From contig JARIEX010000010.1 in NCBI GenBank assembly GCA_031127095.1, positions 1 through 45,956 of the forward strand: DNA of 45,956 bases. The letters are read 5' to 3'. Source of the stretch: Gemmatimonadota bacterium. Its GTDB lineage: Bacteria; Gemmatimonadota; Gemmatimonadetes; Gemmatimonadales; Gemmatimonadaceae. Numbering within the stretch: position 1 is the stretch's first letter; every line of letters begins with the position of its first letter. The position numbers and the translations under genes were made by a program. This document shows positions 1-7,670 of this stretch, piece by piece. The notes beneath the pieces are model-generated. The model saw only the letters and a program-made list of their open reading frames with translations. It did not search any database and was not told where the DNA came from.

Positions 1-470
1 AGCCACAGCTGCGGCTTGGGGGCGTCGTCACCGGTGCCCGAACCACGTGTGGTCACGAAGGCAATCGTGCGACCGTCGGGCGACCACTGCGGCTGCGACT
101 CCCCGCGCTCACCGAAGGTGAGCTGGCGCGGGGCACCGCCGGCGGCGGGCACCATGAACACATGCGAGCGGCGTTCGTGCCGGTCGCCGAGGGCGGTGTC
201 GCCCTTGGCATTGGGGTGCTCCCACGCGCTCACGGTGTAGAGCACGCGCGCGCCATCGGGGGAGAGCGCGACGCCCCCCACCGACTTGAGACGCATGATG
301 TCGGCCTCGTCGAGCCCCTTCTGCTGGGCATGCGCGAGAGCGGGCAGCGCCAAGCCGACGGCGGCGACCAGCGCGTGTATGGTGCGGTGCGAGGCGGTGT
401 GCCGTGCTACGGAGGCAACACGGGTGACGGGTGCCACGTGCTGACGGCGGGGCGTGGAATCGATAACCAT
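1..470 (-). CDS. S9-type secreted peptidase, N-terminal part (truncated by window edge)
   Basis: This leftward reading frame starts at the ATG complementary to 468-470 and stays open to base 1, so only about 156 N-terminal residues are present. The ORF track misses it because it has no stop inside the window. Residues 1-50 hold a long basic leader and a hydrophobic stretch (HALVAAVGLALPALAHAQQ) that looks like a signal peptide with cleavage after AHA. Two beta-propeller repeats of the TolB/PD40 type follow (GVALSPDGARVLYTVS and PQWSPDGRTIAFVTTR), as in the N-terminal propeller of prolyl-oligopeptidase-family (S9) peptidases. The catalytic domain would lie outside the window, so a non-peptidase propeller protein cannot be excluded. 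Confidence 0.75.
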   Translation of the reverse strand, partial: MVIDSTPRRQHVAPVTRVASVARHTASHRTIHALVAAVGLALPALAHAQQKGLDEADIMRLKSVGGVALSPDGARVLYTVSAWEHPNAKGDTALGDRHERRSHVFMVPAAGGAPRQLTFGERGESQPQWSPDGRTIAFVTTRGSGTGDDAPKPQLW

Positions 471-540
471 GGCAGGCGGGGGCGGGAGGAAACGTCCAAG
501 ACGACCGCCTAAGGAACGCGCCAGCGACGGACACGCGCAA

Positions 541-560
541 GCGGCGGCCGTAGGCCGCCG
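541..560 (-). terminator. GC-rich hairpin after the DksA-like gene
   Basis: The sequence CGGCGGCC-GTA-GGCCGCCG forms an 8-bp stem just past the stop of the DksA-like gene. There is no T-run, so it may be a weak terminator or only a GC-rich palindrome. Confidence 0.35.
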
Positions 561-581
561 TGGGCCGCCGCGGGCGCCGCG

Positions 582-944
582 TCAGCGGGCGACCTTCGTG
601 CGGGCGTACGGGATCAGGTCCAGCCGGGCGAACGGGATCTCCTCACCCGTCACCTCGTCACGCCCGAACGTGTCCGGCGCGAACGCCAGCCGCCCGAGCG
701 CCGCGTCGATCTCAGCAAGCTCGGCCGAACGGCGCGTGGCGATCGCCGCATCGAGCTCCTCGCGGGCCACGTCGGTGCCGAGGTCCGCCTGATGGATCGG
801 CCGGTTGGAGAGATCGCCGGCCAGATCCTGACTGTCATCGGACGACTCGTTGCTCAGGAAGGCGAGCACATGCGCGGTCAGGCGGGCGCGTTCCTCGCGC
901 AGGCGGCCTTCGAGATGCTGTCGTTGGGCGGCGGTCAATGGCAT
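582..944 (-). CDS. DksA/TraR-family protein lacking zinc-finger cysteines
   Basis: The protein is about 120 aa when started at the ATG of MPLTAAQRQHLEGRLREERARL; the upstream part of the longer ORF (209 aa) reads like untranslated leader. It has an N-terminal helical hairpin of coiled-coil type and a C-terminal segment FGRDEVTGEEIPFARLDLIPYART that aligns with the DksA/TraR zinc-finger region (typically YGxCxxCGxxIPxxRLxAxPxA..C). The IP..RL..IP.A spacing is kept but all four cysteines are absent. Family members bind the RNA polymerase secondary channel; whether this one does is inference. It is divergent from the neighbouring rightward gene. Confidence 0.72.
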   Translation of the reverse strand: MPLTAAQRQHLEGRLREERARLTAHVLAFLSNESSDDSQDLAGDLSNRPIHQADLGTDVAREELDAAIATRRSAELAEIDAALGRLAFAPDTFGRDEVTGEEIPFARLDLIPYARTKVAR

Positions 945-1146
945 GACAACTCCGTGCAATGGGGAAGCACACCGTGCCGGACTGAAGAGCAGCCCGGGGC
1001 GGTGCACGCAGTCCATGTCCTGCATGGATCGTTCCACACGCACCGTCACGGATGAGCAGTCGTCGGTCGCACGGTACGACGACGGTCCATGGTGCGGTAT
1101 GTTCATGCGTTCCTCGTCACGCCACGCCGACCTTGCACCGATCCAG

Positions 1147-1593
1147 ATGACGACGCCTCCGCTCCGCCGCCTCGCACGGGCCGTGATCTCGCTGACGCTG
1201 ACGACCGGCATTCTGATTGCCGCGCGCCCCCGCTTTCACGAGGTCTGGATCGGCATCGCCGTCGGTGCGGACGGGGCCGCCATGCGCGGCGACCTCGAGA
1301 TGTTCGCCGGCAACGCGCCCAACACCACCGTCGTGGAGCTGGCGCAGCGGAACGACGTCCCCGGCGCCAGACGGGCGTGGCACGTGCGGCGCGGCACGTG
1401 CGCCACACCAGGTCAGCTGTTCGGCGATTCCACCGCCTATCCGGCCATTCGAATCGGCAAGGGTGGGAAGGGTGTCGGCACGGTCACCCTGCCACTGGCG
1501 ATTCCAGATACCGGCGACTTCCACGTGGCCGTCACCGCCTCGCCACGCGATCGGCGACGAGTCGCGTGCGGCGATCTCGTGCTCGAGGACTGA
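1147..1593 (+). CDS. Small secreted protein of unknown function
   Basis: The frame starting MTTPPLRRLARAVISLTLTTG gives 148 aa; an in-frame ATG at 1099 is an alternative and neither has a clear ribosome-binding site. Residues about 8-28 form a signal-peptide-like hydrophobic segment. The mature part (WHVRRGTCATPGQLFGDSTAYPAIRIGKGGKGVGTVTL... FHVAVTASPRDRRRVACGDLVLED) resembles small secreted beta proteins with two cysteines, in CxTPG and VACGDL motifs, that could form a disulfide. I do not recognise a characterised family. It converges on the metal-efflux operon across a strong hairpin. Confidence 0.6.
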   Translation: MTTPPLRRLARAVISLTLTTGILIAARPRFHEVWIGIAVGADGAAMRGDLEMFAGNAPNTTVVELAQRNDVPGARRAWHVRRGTCATPGQLFGDSTAYPAIRIGKGGKGVGTVTLPLAIPDTGDFHVAVTASPRDRRRVACGDLVLED

Positions 1594-1605
1594 GCACGAG
1601 GGCGA

Positions 1606-1635
1606 CCGCCCCGGTCCCGACTGCGACCGGGGCGG
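1606..1635. terminator. Bidirectional hairpin between convergent genes
   Basis: CCGCCCCGGTC and GACCGGGGCGG form a perfect 11-bp stem with an 8-nt loop between the stop at 1593 (+) and the stop at 1645 (-). The location fits a shared terminator, although no clear U-tract follows. Confidence 0.6.
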
Positions 1636-1644
1636 GCGAGTCGC

Positions 1645-1908
1645 TCAGGGCGCCGACGGGTTCGCCGCGGCGGGCGCGGCCACCGAGTCCGCGCGTGCAT
1701 CCTCGACGGCCTCTTGGGCGAGCTCCTGCTTCAGGCGGCCCATCTGCGTGAGCCCGATACGGCGCCCGATCCCGGTGGGATCGATGCCGTACTCGGCGGG
1801 CAGCACCGCCATCACGACCAGCAGGACCGCGACCACCAGCGCGACGAACGTCGCGCGCCGCAGCGATCGGGGACTCGGCCCTTCGGGGATCGGCAACGGG
1901 TCCGTCAT
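1645..1908 (-). CDS. Small transmembrane anchor protein of metal-efflux operon
   Basis: This protein of about 87 aa has one membrane segment (ATFVALVVAVLLVVMAVLP) followed by AEYGIDPTGIGRRIGLTQMGRLKQEL, a stretch I recognise from proteins annotated as transmembrane anchor proteins beside HupE/UreJ and Czc-type pumps. In those proteins the anchor and a soluble periplasmic domain are one polypeptide; here the soluble part is the preceding gene (1908-2342). The ATG overlaps the upstream TGA (TGATG); a GTG one codon earlier (1911) is an alternative start. It is the last gene of the efflux operon. The function is inferred from context only. Confidence 0.65.
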   Translation of the reverse strand: MTDPLPIPEGPSPRSLRRATFVALVVAVLLVVMAVLPAEYGIDPTGIGRRIGLTQMGRLKQELAQEAVEDARADSVAAPAAANPSAP

Positions 1909-2342
1909 CACATCTTTTTGAGCGCGGAGAACTGTCCGGTCGCCTTCACCGTCACCGTGACCGGCTGCTCACCGGTGTTGCGCCACGACCAACCATGCAC
2001 GCCATCGAACACCGCTTCGATGCTGCCCTTCTCGCCCTTCGACGAGCCCCGCTGGTAGATATGCGCCTTCACACTGGGGTCGGTGGGCACTTCCCCGTGC
2101 AGGTTGTAGCCCACCTCGGCACCGTTCGTCGTCCACTCGAAGCTGGCCTTCTCTCCCTTCTTCATCACGAGCTTCACCTCGATCCGCTTGGCCGGCGCGA
2201 TGGTGACGGTCATGGAATCGCGCTTCGGTTGTGCCGCGACCACCGCGACGACATCGGAAGGCGAAACGACGGGCAGCGCGCCAGGCGCCGAGGTGGCGAG
2301 CGACACCGGGAGGACGATCATACGGGTAAGCACTGCGAACAT
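1908..2342 (-). CDS. Periplasmic companion of the anchor protein
   Basis: This 144-aa protein begins with a hydrophobic leader (MFAVLTRMIVLPVSLATSAPG). Its soluble domain (VTIAPAKRIEVKLVMKKGEKASFEWTTNGAEVGYNLHGE... GVHGWSWRNTGEQPVTVTVKATGQF) matches what I know as the C-terminal half of transmembrane anchor proteins linked to metal-efflux loci. The W-W-x-N-x-G end suggests a beta-sandwich. An AGGG-type ribosome-binding site lies before the ATG. The gene sits 9 nt after the HupE-like gene and overlaps the small membrane gene, so the two halves are probably translated together. Confidence 0.65.
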   Translation of the reverse strand: MFAVLTRMIVLPVSLATSAPGALPVVSPSDVVAVVAAQPKRDSMTVTIAPAKRIEVKLVMKKGEKASFEWTTNGAEVGYNLHGEVPTDPSVKAHIYQRGSSKGEKGSIEAVFDGVHGWSWRNTGEQPVTVTVKATGQFSALKKM

Positions 2343-2351
2343 GACAGAACC

Positions 2352-3056
2352 CTAGGCGTGGGTGGTGAAGTAGCCCGTGAGCTGATAGCCCACGAGCAGG
2401 AGGCCGGCCGCCAGCAACAACATGTTGGCCGTAAAACCGCGACGGAGAAACGATGGCGAACGCCGCCAATAGCTCATGGCGATGAGGACAACCGTGAGCG
2501 CGAGCATCTGGCCGACTTCGACGCCCACATTGAACGCGAGCAGGTTCTGCACGAGTCCGTCGGGGTCCATCTCGAAATCGAGCAGCTTGGTGGCAAGACC
2601 GAAGCCGTGAAACAAGCCGAACACCAGCGTGGCCGTGCGTGGATTGGGTTGCACCCCGAACCATGTCCGAAAAGCGCCCACGTTGTCGAGCGCCTTGTAC
2701 GCCACCGACGCACCAATGATCGCATCAATGAGATATGGGCTGACGCTGATCTTCGTGAGCACGCCGAAAATGAGCGTACTCGAATGCCCCACGGCGAACA
2801 GGGTGACATACGTGGCGATGTCCCGCACACGATAGAGGTAAAAAATCACACCGCACAGGAACAGGAGGTGGTCGTATCCCGTGACCATGTGCTTCGCGCC
2901 CAGATAGAGGAAGGGCATCAGACGGACACCGAACGTCTCCTGGATGTACCCCTTGTCTCCCACGGAAACGCCGTGCGCGAGCAACACGCTCGGCGCGGCC
3001 ATCAGCATGGCGCCTGCCATCAGCGGCGCCCATCGCGCCCACCGTGTCAACGTCAC
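2352..3056 (-). CDS. HupE/UreJ-family membrane protein
   Basis: The chosen GTG at 3056 overlaps the CzcA stop (GTGA) and is preceded by GAGGAGG, so the longer 249-aa ORF start is rejected; the product is 234 aa. An N-terminal signal segment ends near LLAHG, and about six membrane segments follow. Histidines are placed as in HupE/UreJ proteins: YDHLLF in one helix, AVGHSSTL in the next and GLFHGFGLA later. HupE/UreJ proteins are linked to nickel or cobalt handling. Downstream of a CzcCBA pump, a role in periplasmic divalent metal handling is likely but the metal is unknown. Confidence 0.8.
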   Translation of the reverse strand: MTLTRWARWAPLMAGAMLMAAPSVLLAHGVSVGDKGYIQETFGVRLMPFLYLGAKHMVTGYDHLLFLCGVIFYLYRVRDIATYVTLFAVGHSSTLIFGVLTKISVSPYLIDAIIGASVAYKALDNVGAFRTWFGVQPNPRTATLVFGLFHGFGLATKLLDFEMDPDGLVQNLLAFNVGVEVGQMLALTVVLIAMSYWRRSPSFLRRGFTANMLLLAAGLLLVGYQLTGYFTTHA

Positions 3057-6000
3057 GTCGTCGCCTCCTCGGGGCGAACATCCCGCGAACCGTACAGCCA
3101 ATAGAGCGCCGGCAGCACGATCATGTTGAGCACCGTAGCCGACAGCAGGCCGCCTAGGATGACGATGGCCATCGGCGTCTGCAGCTCGTTGCCGGGCTCC
3201 CCGCCGCCGAAGGCCAGCGGGATGAGCGCGAGCCCGGCCGTGAGCGCCGTCATGAGGATGGGCGACAAGCGCTCGATGGACCCACGCGTGATCGCCTCCG
3301 CAAACGGCACCCCTTCGGCGAGCAAGTGACGATAGTGCGCCACGAGCAAAATGCCGTTCCGCGTGGCGATGCCGAAGAGCGTGACAAAGCCCACGAGCGA
3401 GGCGATGCTCACCACGCGGCCGGTGAGCAACACCGCCACCACGCCGCCGATCAGCGCGAGCGGCAGATTGGCCATCACCAGCCCCGCCGTGCGCGCTGAG
3501 CCGAACTCACCGTACAGCAGCAGGAAGATGGCGGCCACCGAGAGGAGGGAGAGCACGGACAGCGTGCGCGTGGCCTCCGCCTGCGCCTCGAACTGGCCAC
3601 CGTACTCCACGAAGTACCCCGGCGGCAGCGTCACGCCGGCGCGCACCGCGCGCTCGATGTCGGCGACGGTGCTGCCAAGATCACGGCCCGCCACGTTCGC
3701 CTGCACCACGATCTTGCGTTGCACGTTCTCACGCGAGATCGTGTTGGGCCCGCGGTCCACTGTCACCGCCGCGAGTTGCGACAGCGGAACGTATTGACCG
3801 GTCGGCGTGTCGAACGACACGGCGGCGATGGCGTCCGCGTTGAGGCGGTAGGCCGCCGGGTAGCGCACCACGAGATCCACGCTGCGCCCCTCCTCCAGGA
3901 CCTGCGACACCGTCTCGCCGTTAAGCGCCACATCGATGGCCTCCGCGAATTGTCCCACGCTCATGCCGTATCGCGCGAGCGCCGCGCGGTCGGCCGTGAT
4001 GCGGAGCTGCGGCACATCCGACTGCTGTTCGAGCTGCAGGTCGGCGACGCCGGGCACGGCGGCCATGACGTCGCGAATCTGTGTGCCGATCTGCCGGAGC
4101 TGATACAAGTCCGGCCCGAACAGCTTGACGGCGATGTTCGCGCGCGTGCCGGACAGCATGTGGTCGATGCGATGCCCGATGGGCTGCCCAATCGTGACGT
4201 TGGTGCCCGGGATCGCCGTGAACTCGTCGCGGAGCGCTTCGAACAGCGCCGCCTTGTCGGTGTCGTCGCGCAGCGTGACGTCGATTTCGGCCGCGTTCAC
4301 CCCCTGCGCGTGTTCATCGAGCTCGGCCCGCCCCTGCCGCCGGTCGGTGTTGATCACCGCAGGTTTCGCTTTGAGCATCTGCTCGACGCGCAAGCCGATC
4401 GCATTGGATTCCTCCAGCGACGTACCCGGCACCGTCACCACGGACACCGTGAGCGCCCCCTCGTTAAACTCTGGCAGAAACGCCGACCCCAGCATGGGCA
4501 CGGCCGCAAGGGTCAGCACGAGCGCGGCCACGGCACCAGACAGCACGCGTGTCGGGTGCGCGAGCACAGGCTGCAAGACCTGCGCATACCGCGCCTGAAG
4601 CCACACCACCACGCGACTCTCCGCTTCCCGTTGCACGGCGCGGGAGTTGGGTAGCAGGTACGCACACAGCACGGGCGTGACCGTCACCGCCACCAGGAGT
4701 GAGGCGAGGATGGATACCACGTACGCGAAGCCAAGTGGGCGCAGCAGGCGCCCTTCGACGCCGCCCAGAAAGAACAGCGGGAGGAACACCACGATGATGA
4801 TGAGCGTGGCGTTCACGATGCTCGCGCGGATCTCCTGCGAGGCCTCGTACACCACGCGCAGCGCCGGCCGCTGCTCGGCGGGTGGCCGGTGGTGGTTTTC
4901 CCTGAGTCGGCGGAACACGTTCTCCACGTCGATGATCGCGTCGTCAACGAGCGCACCGATCGCGATGGCCATGCCGCCCAGCGTCATCGTGTTGATGCCG
5001 ATGTCCAGCAGCTTCATCGCGAAAATGGCCACCACGAGCGACAGGGGGATGGCGACAATGGAAATGGCGGTGGCCCGGAGGTTCCACAGAAACAGCAACA
5101 GCACGATGACCACGAGCACCGCGCCATCACGCAGCGCCTTCACCACGTTGTCAACTGCCACGCGAATGAAGCTCGCCTGCCGGAAGAGTTCCGCATGGAC
5201 CGTCATGCCGGTGGGCAGCGTGGGCTGAATCGCCGCAAGCTCGCGCTCGATGCGCGCCGTGAGTTCCAGTGTGTTCGCGCCGGGCTGCTTCTGCACGGCG
5301 AGCACCACGCCGGGTTGGGCATTCACGCTGCCGTCGCCAAACATGGGCGCGGTGCCCACCATCACGTCGGACACCTGTCCCAGCGTGACCGGTGTGCCAC
5401 CGCGGACCGCCACGACCGTGCCGGCGATGTCGGCCACCGACTGCACACGGCCAATGCCGCGGATCACGTATTCCTGTCCGCGATCCATGTACACGCCGCC
5501 CGACGCGTTGGCGTTCGAGCCGCGCGCCGCGCGCACCACCTGCTCGAGCGACACGCCGGCCATCATCATGCGTGCCGGATCGGCGAGCACCTGGTATTCC
5601 TTGACCGCACCACCAATGGGAATGATCTGCGCCACGCCGGCGACCGCGAGCAGCCGGCGCCGGATCGTCCAATCGGCCACCGTGCGCAGCTCGGTCGGCG
5701 ACTGCGTGCCAGTCAGGCCGACCATGAGAATTTCGCCCATGACGCTCGACACCGGTGCCAGCACGGGCGCCGAGATGCCGGTGGGCAGCGCCGCCGCGAC
5801 CGTCTGGAGCTTCTCGGCCACAATCTGTCGCGCGCGGAAGATGTCCATGCCCCAGTCGAACTCGACCCACACCACCGAAATGCCCTGCGCCGTCGAGGAA
5901 CGCACGCGGCGCACGCCCGTGGCGCCGTTGACCGCTGTCTCGATCGGGAACGACACCAGCGCCTCGACTTCCTCCGGCGCCATGCCGTGCGCCTCGGTCA

Positions 6001-6148
6001 GGACGGTCACGGTGGGCGCCGTGAGGTCGGGGAACACATCCACCGGCATACGCGACGCGGTCCACGCCCCGGCCACCAGCATCAACACCGAGGCGGCCAG
6101 CACGATGACCCGATGCGCCAGTGCCCACGCGATCACGCGATTCAGCAT
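3053..6148 (-). CDS. czcA: CzcA/CusA-type RND heavy-metal efflux pump
   Basis: Starting at MLNRVIAWALAHR (ATG at 6148, 7 nt after the adaptor stop, with GAGG upstream), the protein is 1031 aa, the usual RND length. The first membrane helix (about 10-30) is followed by SRMPVDVFPDLTAPTVTV, typical of the family. Helix 4 carries GALVDDAIIDVENVFRRL at about 399-415, placing acidic residues where CzcA/CusA pumps have their proton-relay aspartates and glutamate. A second large periplasmic loop and a second helix bundle (FGIATRNGILLVAHY) complete the fold. It forms a tripartite complex with the adaptor and TolC-like genes upstream. Substrate (Co/Zn/Cd versus Cu/Ag) cannot be settled by eye, so the symbol is generic. 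Confidence 0.93.
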   Translation of the reverse strand: MLNRVIAWALAHRVIVLAASVLMLVAGAWTASRMPVDVFPDLTAPTVTVLTEAHGMAPEEVEALVSFPIETAVNGATGVRRVRSSTAQGISVVWVEFDWGMDIFRARQIVAEKLQTVAAALPTGISAPVLAPVSSVMGEILMVGLTGTQSPTELRTVADWTIRRRLLAVAGVAQIIPIGGAVKEYQVLADPARMMMAGVSLEQVVRAARGSNANASGGVYMDRGQEYVIRGIGRVQSVADIAGTVVAVRGGTPVTLGQVSDVMVGTAPMFGDGSVNAQPGVVLAVQKQPGANTLELTARIERELAAIQPTLPTGMTVHAELFRQASFIRVAVDNVVKALRDGAVLVVIVLLLFLWNLRATAISIVAIPLSLVVAIFAMKLLDIGINTMTLGGMAIAIGALVDDAIIDVENVFRRLRENHHRPPAEQRPALRVVYEASQEIRASIVNATLIIIVVFLPLFFLGGVEGRLLRPLGFAYVVSILASLLVAVTVTPVLCAYLLPNSRAVQREAESRVVVWLQARYAQVLQPVLAHPTRVLSGAVAALVLTLAAVPMLGSAFLPEFNEGALTVSVVTVPGTSLEESNAIGLRVEQMLKAKPAVINTDRRQGRAELDEHAQGVNAAEIDVTLRDDTDKAALFEALRDEFTAIPGTNVTIGQPIGHRIDHMLSGTRANIAVKLFGPDLYQLRQIGTQIRDVMAAVPGVADLQLEQQSDVPQLRITADRAALARYGMSVGQFAEAIDVALNGETVSQVLEEGRSVDLVVRYPAAYRLNADAIAAVSFDTPTGQYVPLSQLAAVTVDRGPNTISRENVQRKIVVQANVAGRDLGSTVADIERAVRAGVTLPPGYFVEYGGQFEAQAEATRTLSVLSLLSVAAIFLLLYGEFGSARTAGLVMANLPLALIGGVVAVLLTGRVVSIASLVGFVTLFGIATRNGILLVAHYRHLLAEGVPFAEAITRGSIERLSPILMTALTAGLALIPLAFGGGEPGNELQTPMAIVILGGLLSATVLNMIVLPALYWLYGSRDVRPEEATT

Positions 6149-6155
6149 GCGCGCC

Positions 6156-7670
6156 TCAATGTTCGTGACCGTGCGCCGGCACGGCCGTGGACAGCGAGGC
6201 CAGGCGCACCTGATACGCGGCGCCCGTGACCACGCGCTCACCGGCGCGGATGCCATCGCGCACGAGGACACGGCCGCCTTGGCGCGCTCCGAGCGTCAGC
6301 AGGCGCTTCTCGAACGTTTCGCCTTCCGCCTGCACGTACGCGACGGGACGCCCGTCTTCGTCGAGGATCGCGGACGAGGGCACCGTCACCCCGGTCTCGC
6401 GTTGCCCGGTACGCACCAAGACGCGCGCGGCCGCGCCCACCTTGAGCGTGCCGTCGCCGTTGCTCACTTCGAGCAGCAGAGGCACCGAGCGCGACAGGCT
6501 GTCGATCACGCTCCCCAGTGACACCACGCGTCGCGCCACATAGATCCGCTCTGAGCCTTCTACCCGGAACTCCACGCCGGCGGTACGCGACACGTTCGCC
6601 GCCTGCGCCGCGGGGACGTTCACGCGTAGCCACACCACCGACGCGTCGACCACGGTGAACAGGAGTGTGCCCGCCTCCACGCGACTGCCGGGCGTCACGC
6701 GCCGGTCGGCAATCACGCCCGCCACCGGTGATCGCACCGCCACCCGTCCCGCGGACAATTCGCCGCCGCCGTACCCCGCAAGCGCCTCGCGGGCGGCCCC
6801 GAGGCGGCTCTCGGCCTCATGCACCCGGCGCTGCGGCACCGCCTCAACCGCATAGAGACGCACCGCACGCGCGTGCTCGTCTTCGGCCTCACGCAAGCGT
6901 GCGCGCGCTTCGGCGTAGGCCGCGCTGCCCGCCTCGCCGATGGACGGCGCGAGCAGCGCCAGCGTCTGTCCCCGTGACACGCGCACACCGGGCGCCGGTG
7001 CATTCGCGACGCTTGCGGCGTCGACGAGACCGGCAATGGGCGCGCTCACCTGCGCGAAGCGACCGGCCGCCGGTTCGATCACACCGGGTGCCTCAAACGT
7101 ACCGGCGAGCGTCCCCTCGGTCGCGAAGGCCGTCCGGAAGCCCGGCGTCTTCCACGCCTGTTCCTTGAGAAACGAGATGCCGCTGCCGACGCCTCCCGAA
7201 TCACGCGGCGCGGCCGCCGCACTGGCGTACACGGTGAGCCCGGGGACATACAGGCTATCGCGTGCCTGGGGACTCTCCACGCGGATCACGAGGTCGTAGA
7301 CCCCAGCCGTGGTAAACGTAGGGCTCGGGCCATAAATGCCCGGCGCGCGTGGCGCGTCCTGGACCGCCACCACGGGGGCACCCCCGCTGCGCGGCATGAA
7401 CGTCAGCGTGACGCGCCCCGAGCGCAGCGGCGCGAAGTCCGTGAGGTCGGTGAGATGTACCGCGAACTTGTCGGGCGCGCCCACGATGAGGGCCGGATGC
7501 TCCATGAAGAGCTCCGTGCTGTCCGTCCACTGCGTGATGGCACCGCCCGCCGGCTCGTCGGCCGACGCGGCGGCGCTGTCGCTCTCGGGGTTCGATGTAC
7601 CGCACGCGGCCAGGCCGGCCGCGGCCACACTGATGGCCACCAGCGCGAGGGAGAAAGAACGGGCGGTCAT
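6156..7670 (-). CDS. czcB: RND efflux periplasmic adaptor (CzcB/CusB-like) with extra N-terminal domain
   Basis: This 504-aa lipoprotein has a lipobox around LAAC (Cys 23). Before the usual adaptor core there is an additional beta domain at about 45-150 (TELFMEHPALIVGAPDKFAVHLTDLTDFAPLRSGRVTLTF). The core shows a barrel-sandwich start (GTFEAPGVIEPAAGRFAQVSAPIAGLV), a helical hairpin near 250-300 and a closing lipoyl segment (VAVRSPVAGVIADRRVTPGSRVEAGTLLFTV). The C-terminus ends HGHEH, a likely metal-binding tail. The start overlaps the TolC-like stop (ATGA), and czcA follows after 7 nt. It bridges the inner-membrane pump and outer-membrane channel. Confidence 0.9.
   Translation of the reverse strand: MTARSFSLALVAISVAAAGLAACGTSNPESDSAAASADEPAGGAITQWTDSTELFMEHPALIVGAPDKFAVHLTDLTDFAPLRSGRVTLTFMPRSGGAPVVAVQDAPRAPGIYGPSPTFTTAGVYDLVIRVESPQARDSLYVPGLTVYASAAAAPRDSGGVGSGISFLKEQAWKTPGFRTAFATEGTLAGTFEAPGVIEPAAGRFAQVSAPIAGLVDAASVANAPAPGVRVSRGQTLALLAPSIGEAGSAAYAEARARLREAEDEHARAVRLYAVEAVPQRRVHEAESRLGAAREALAGYGGGELSAGRVAVRSPVAGVIADRRVTPGSRVEAGTLLFTVVDASVVWLRVNVPAAQAANVSRTAGVEFRVEGSERIYVARRVVSLGSVIDSLSRSVPLLLEVSNGDGTLKVGAAARVLVRTGQRETGVTVPSSAILDEDGRPVAYVQAEGETFEKRLLTLGARQGGRVLVRDGIRAGERVVTGAAYQVRLASLSTAVPAHGHEH

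Noticed and set aside
4889-6521. Long plus-strand ORFs (446 and 423 aa)
   Set aside because: Both are antisense to czcA, which has clear family motifs on the minus strand.
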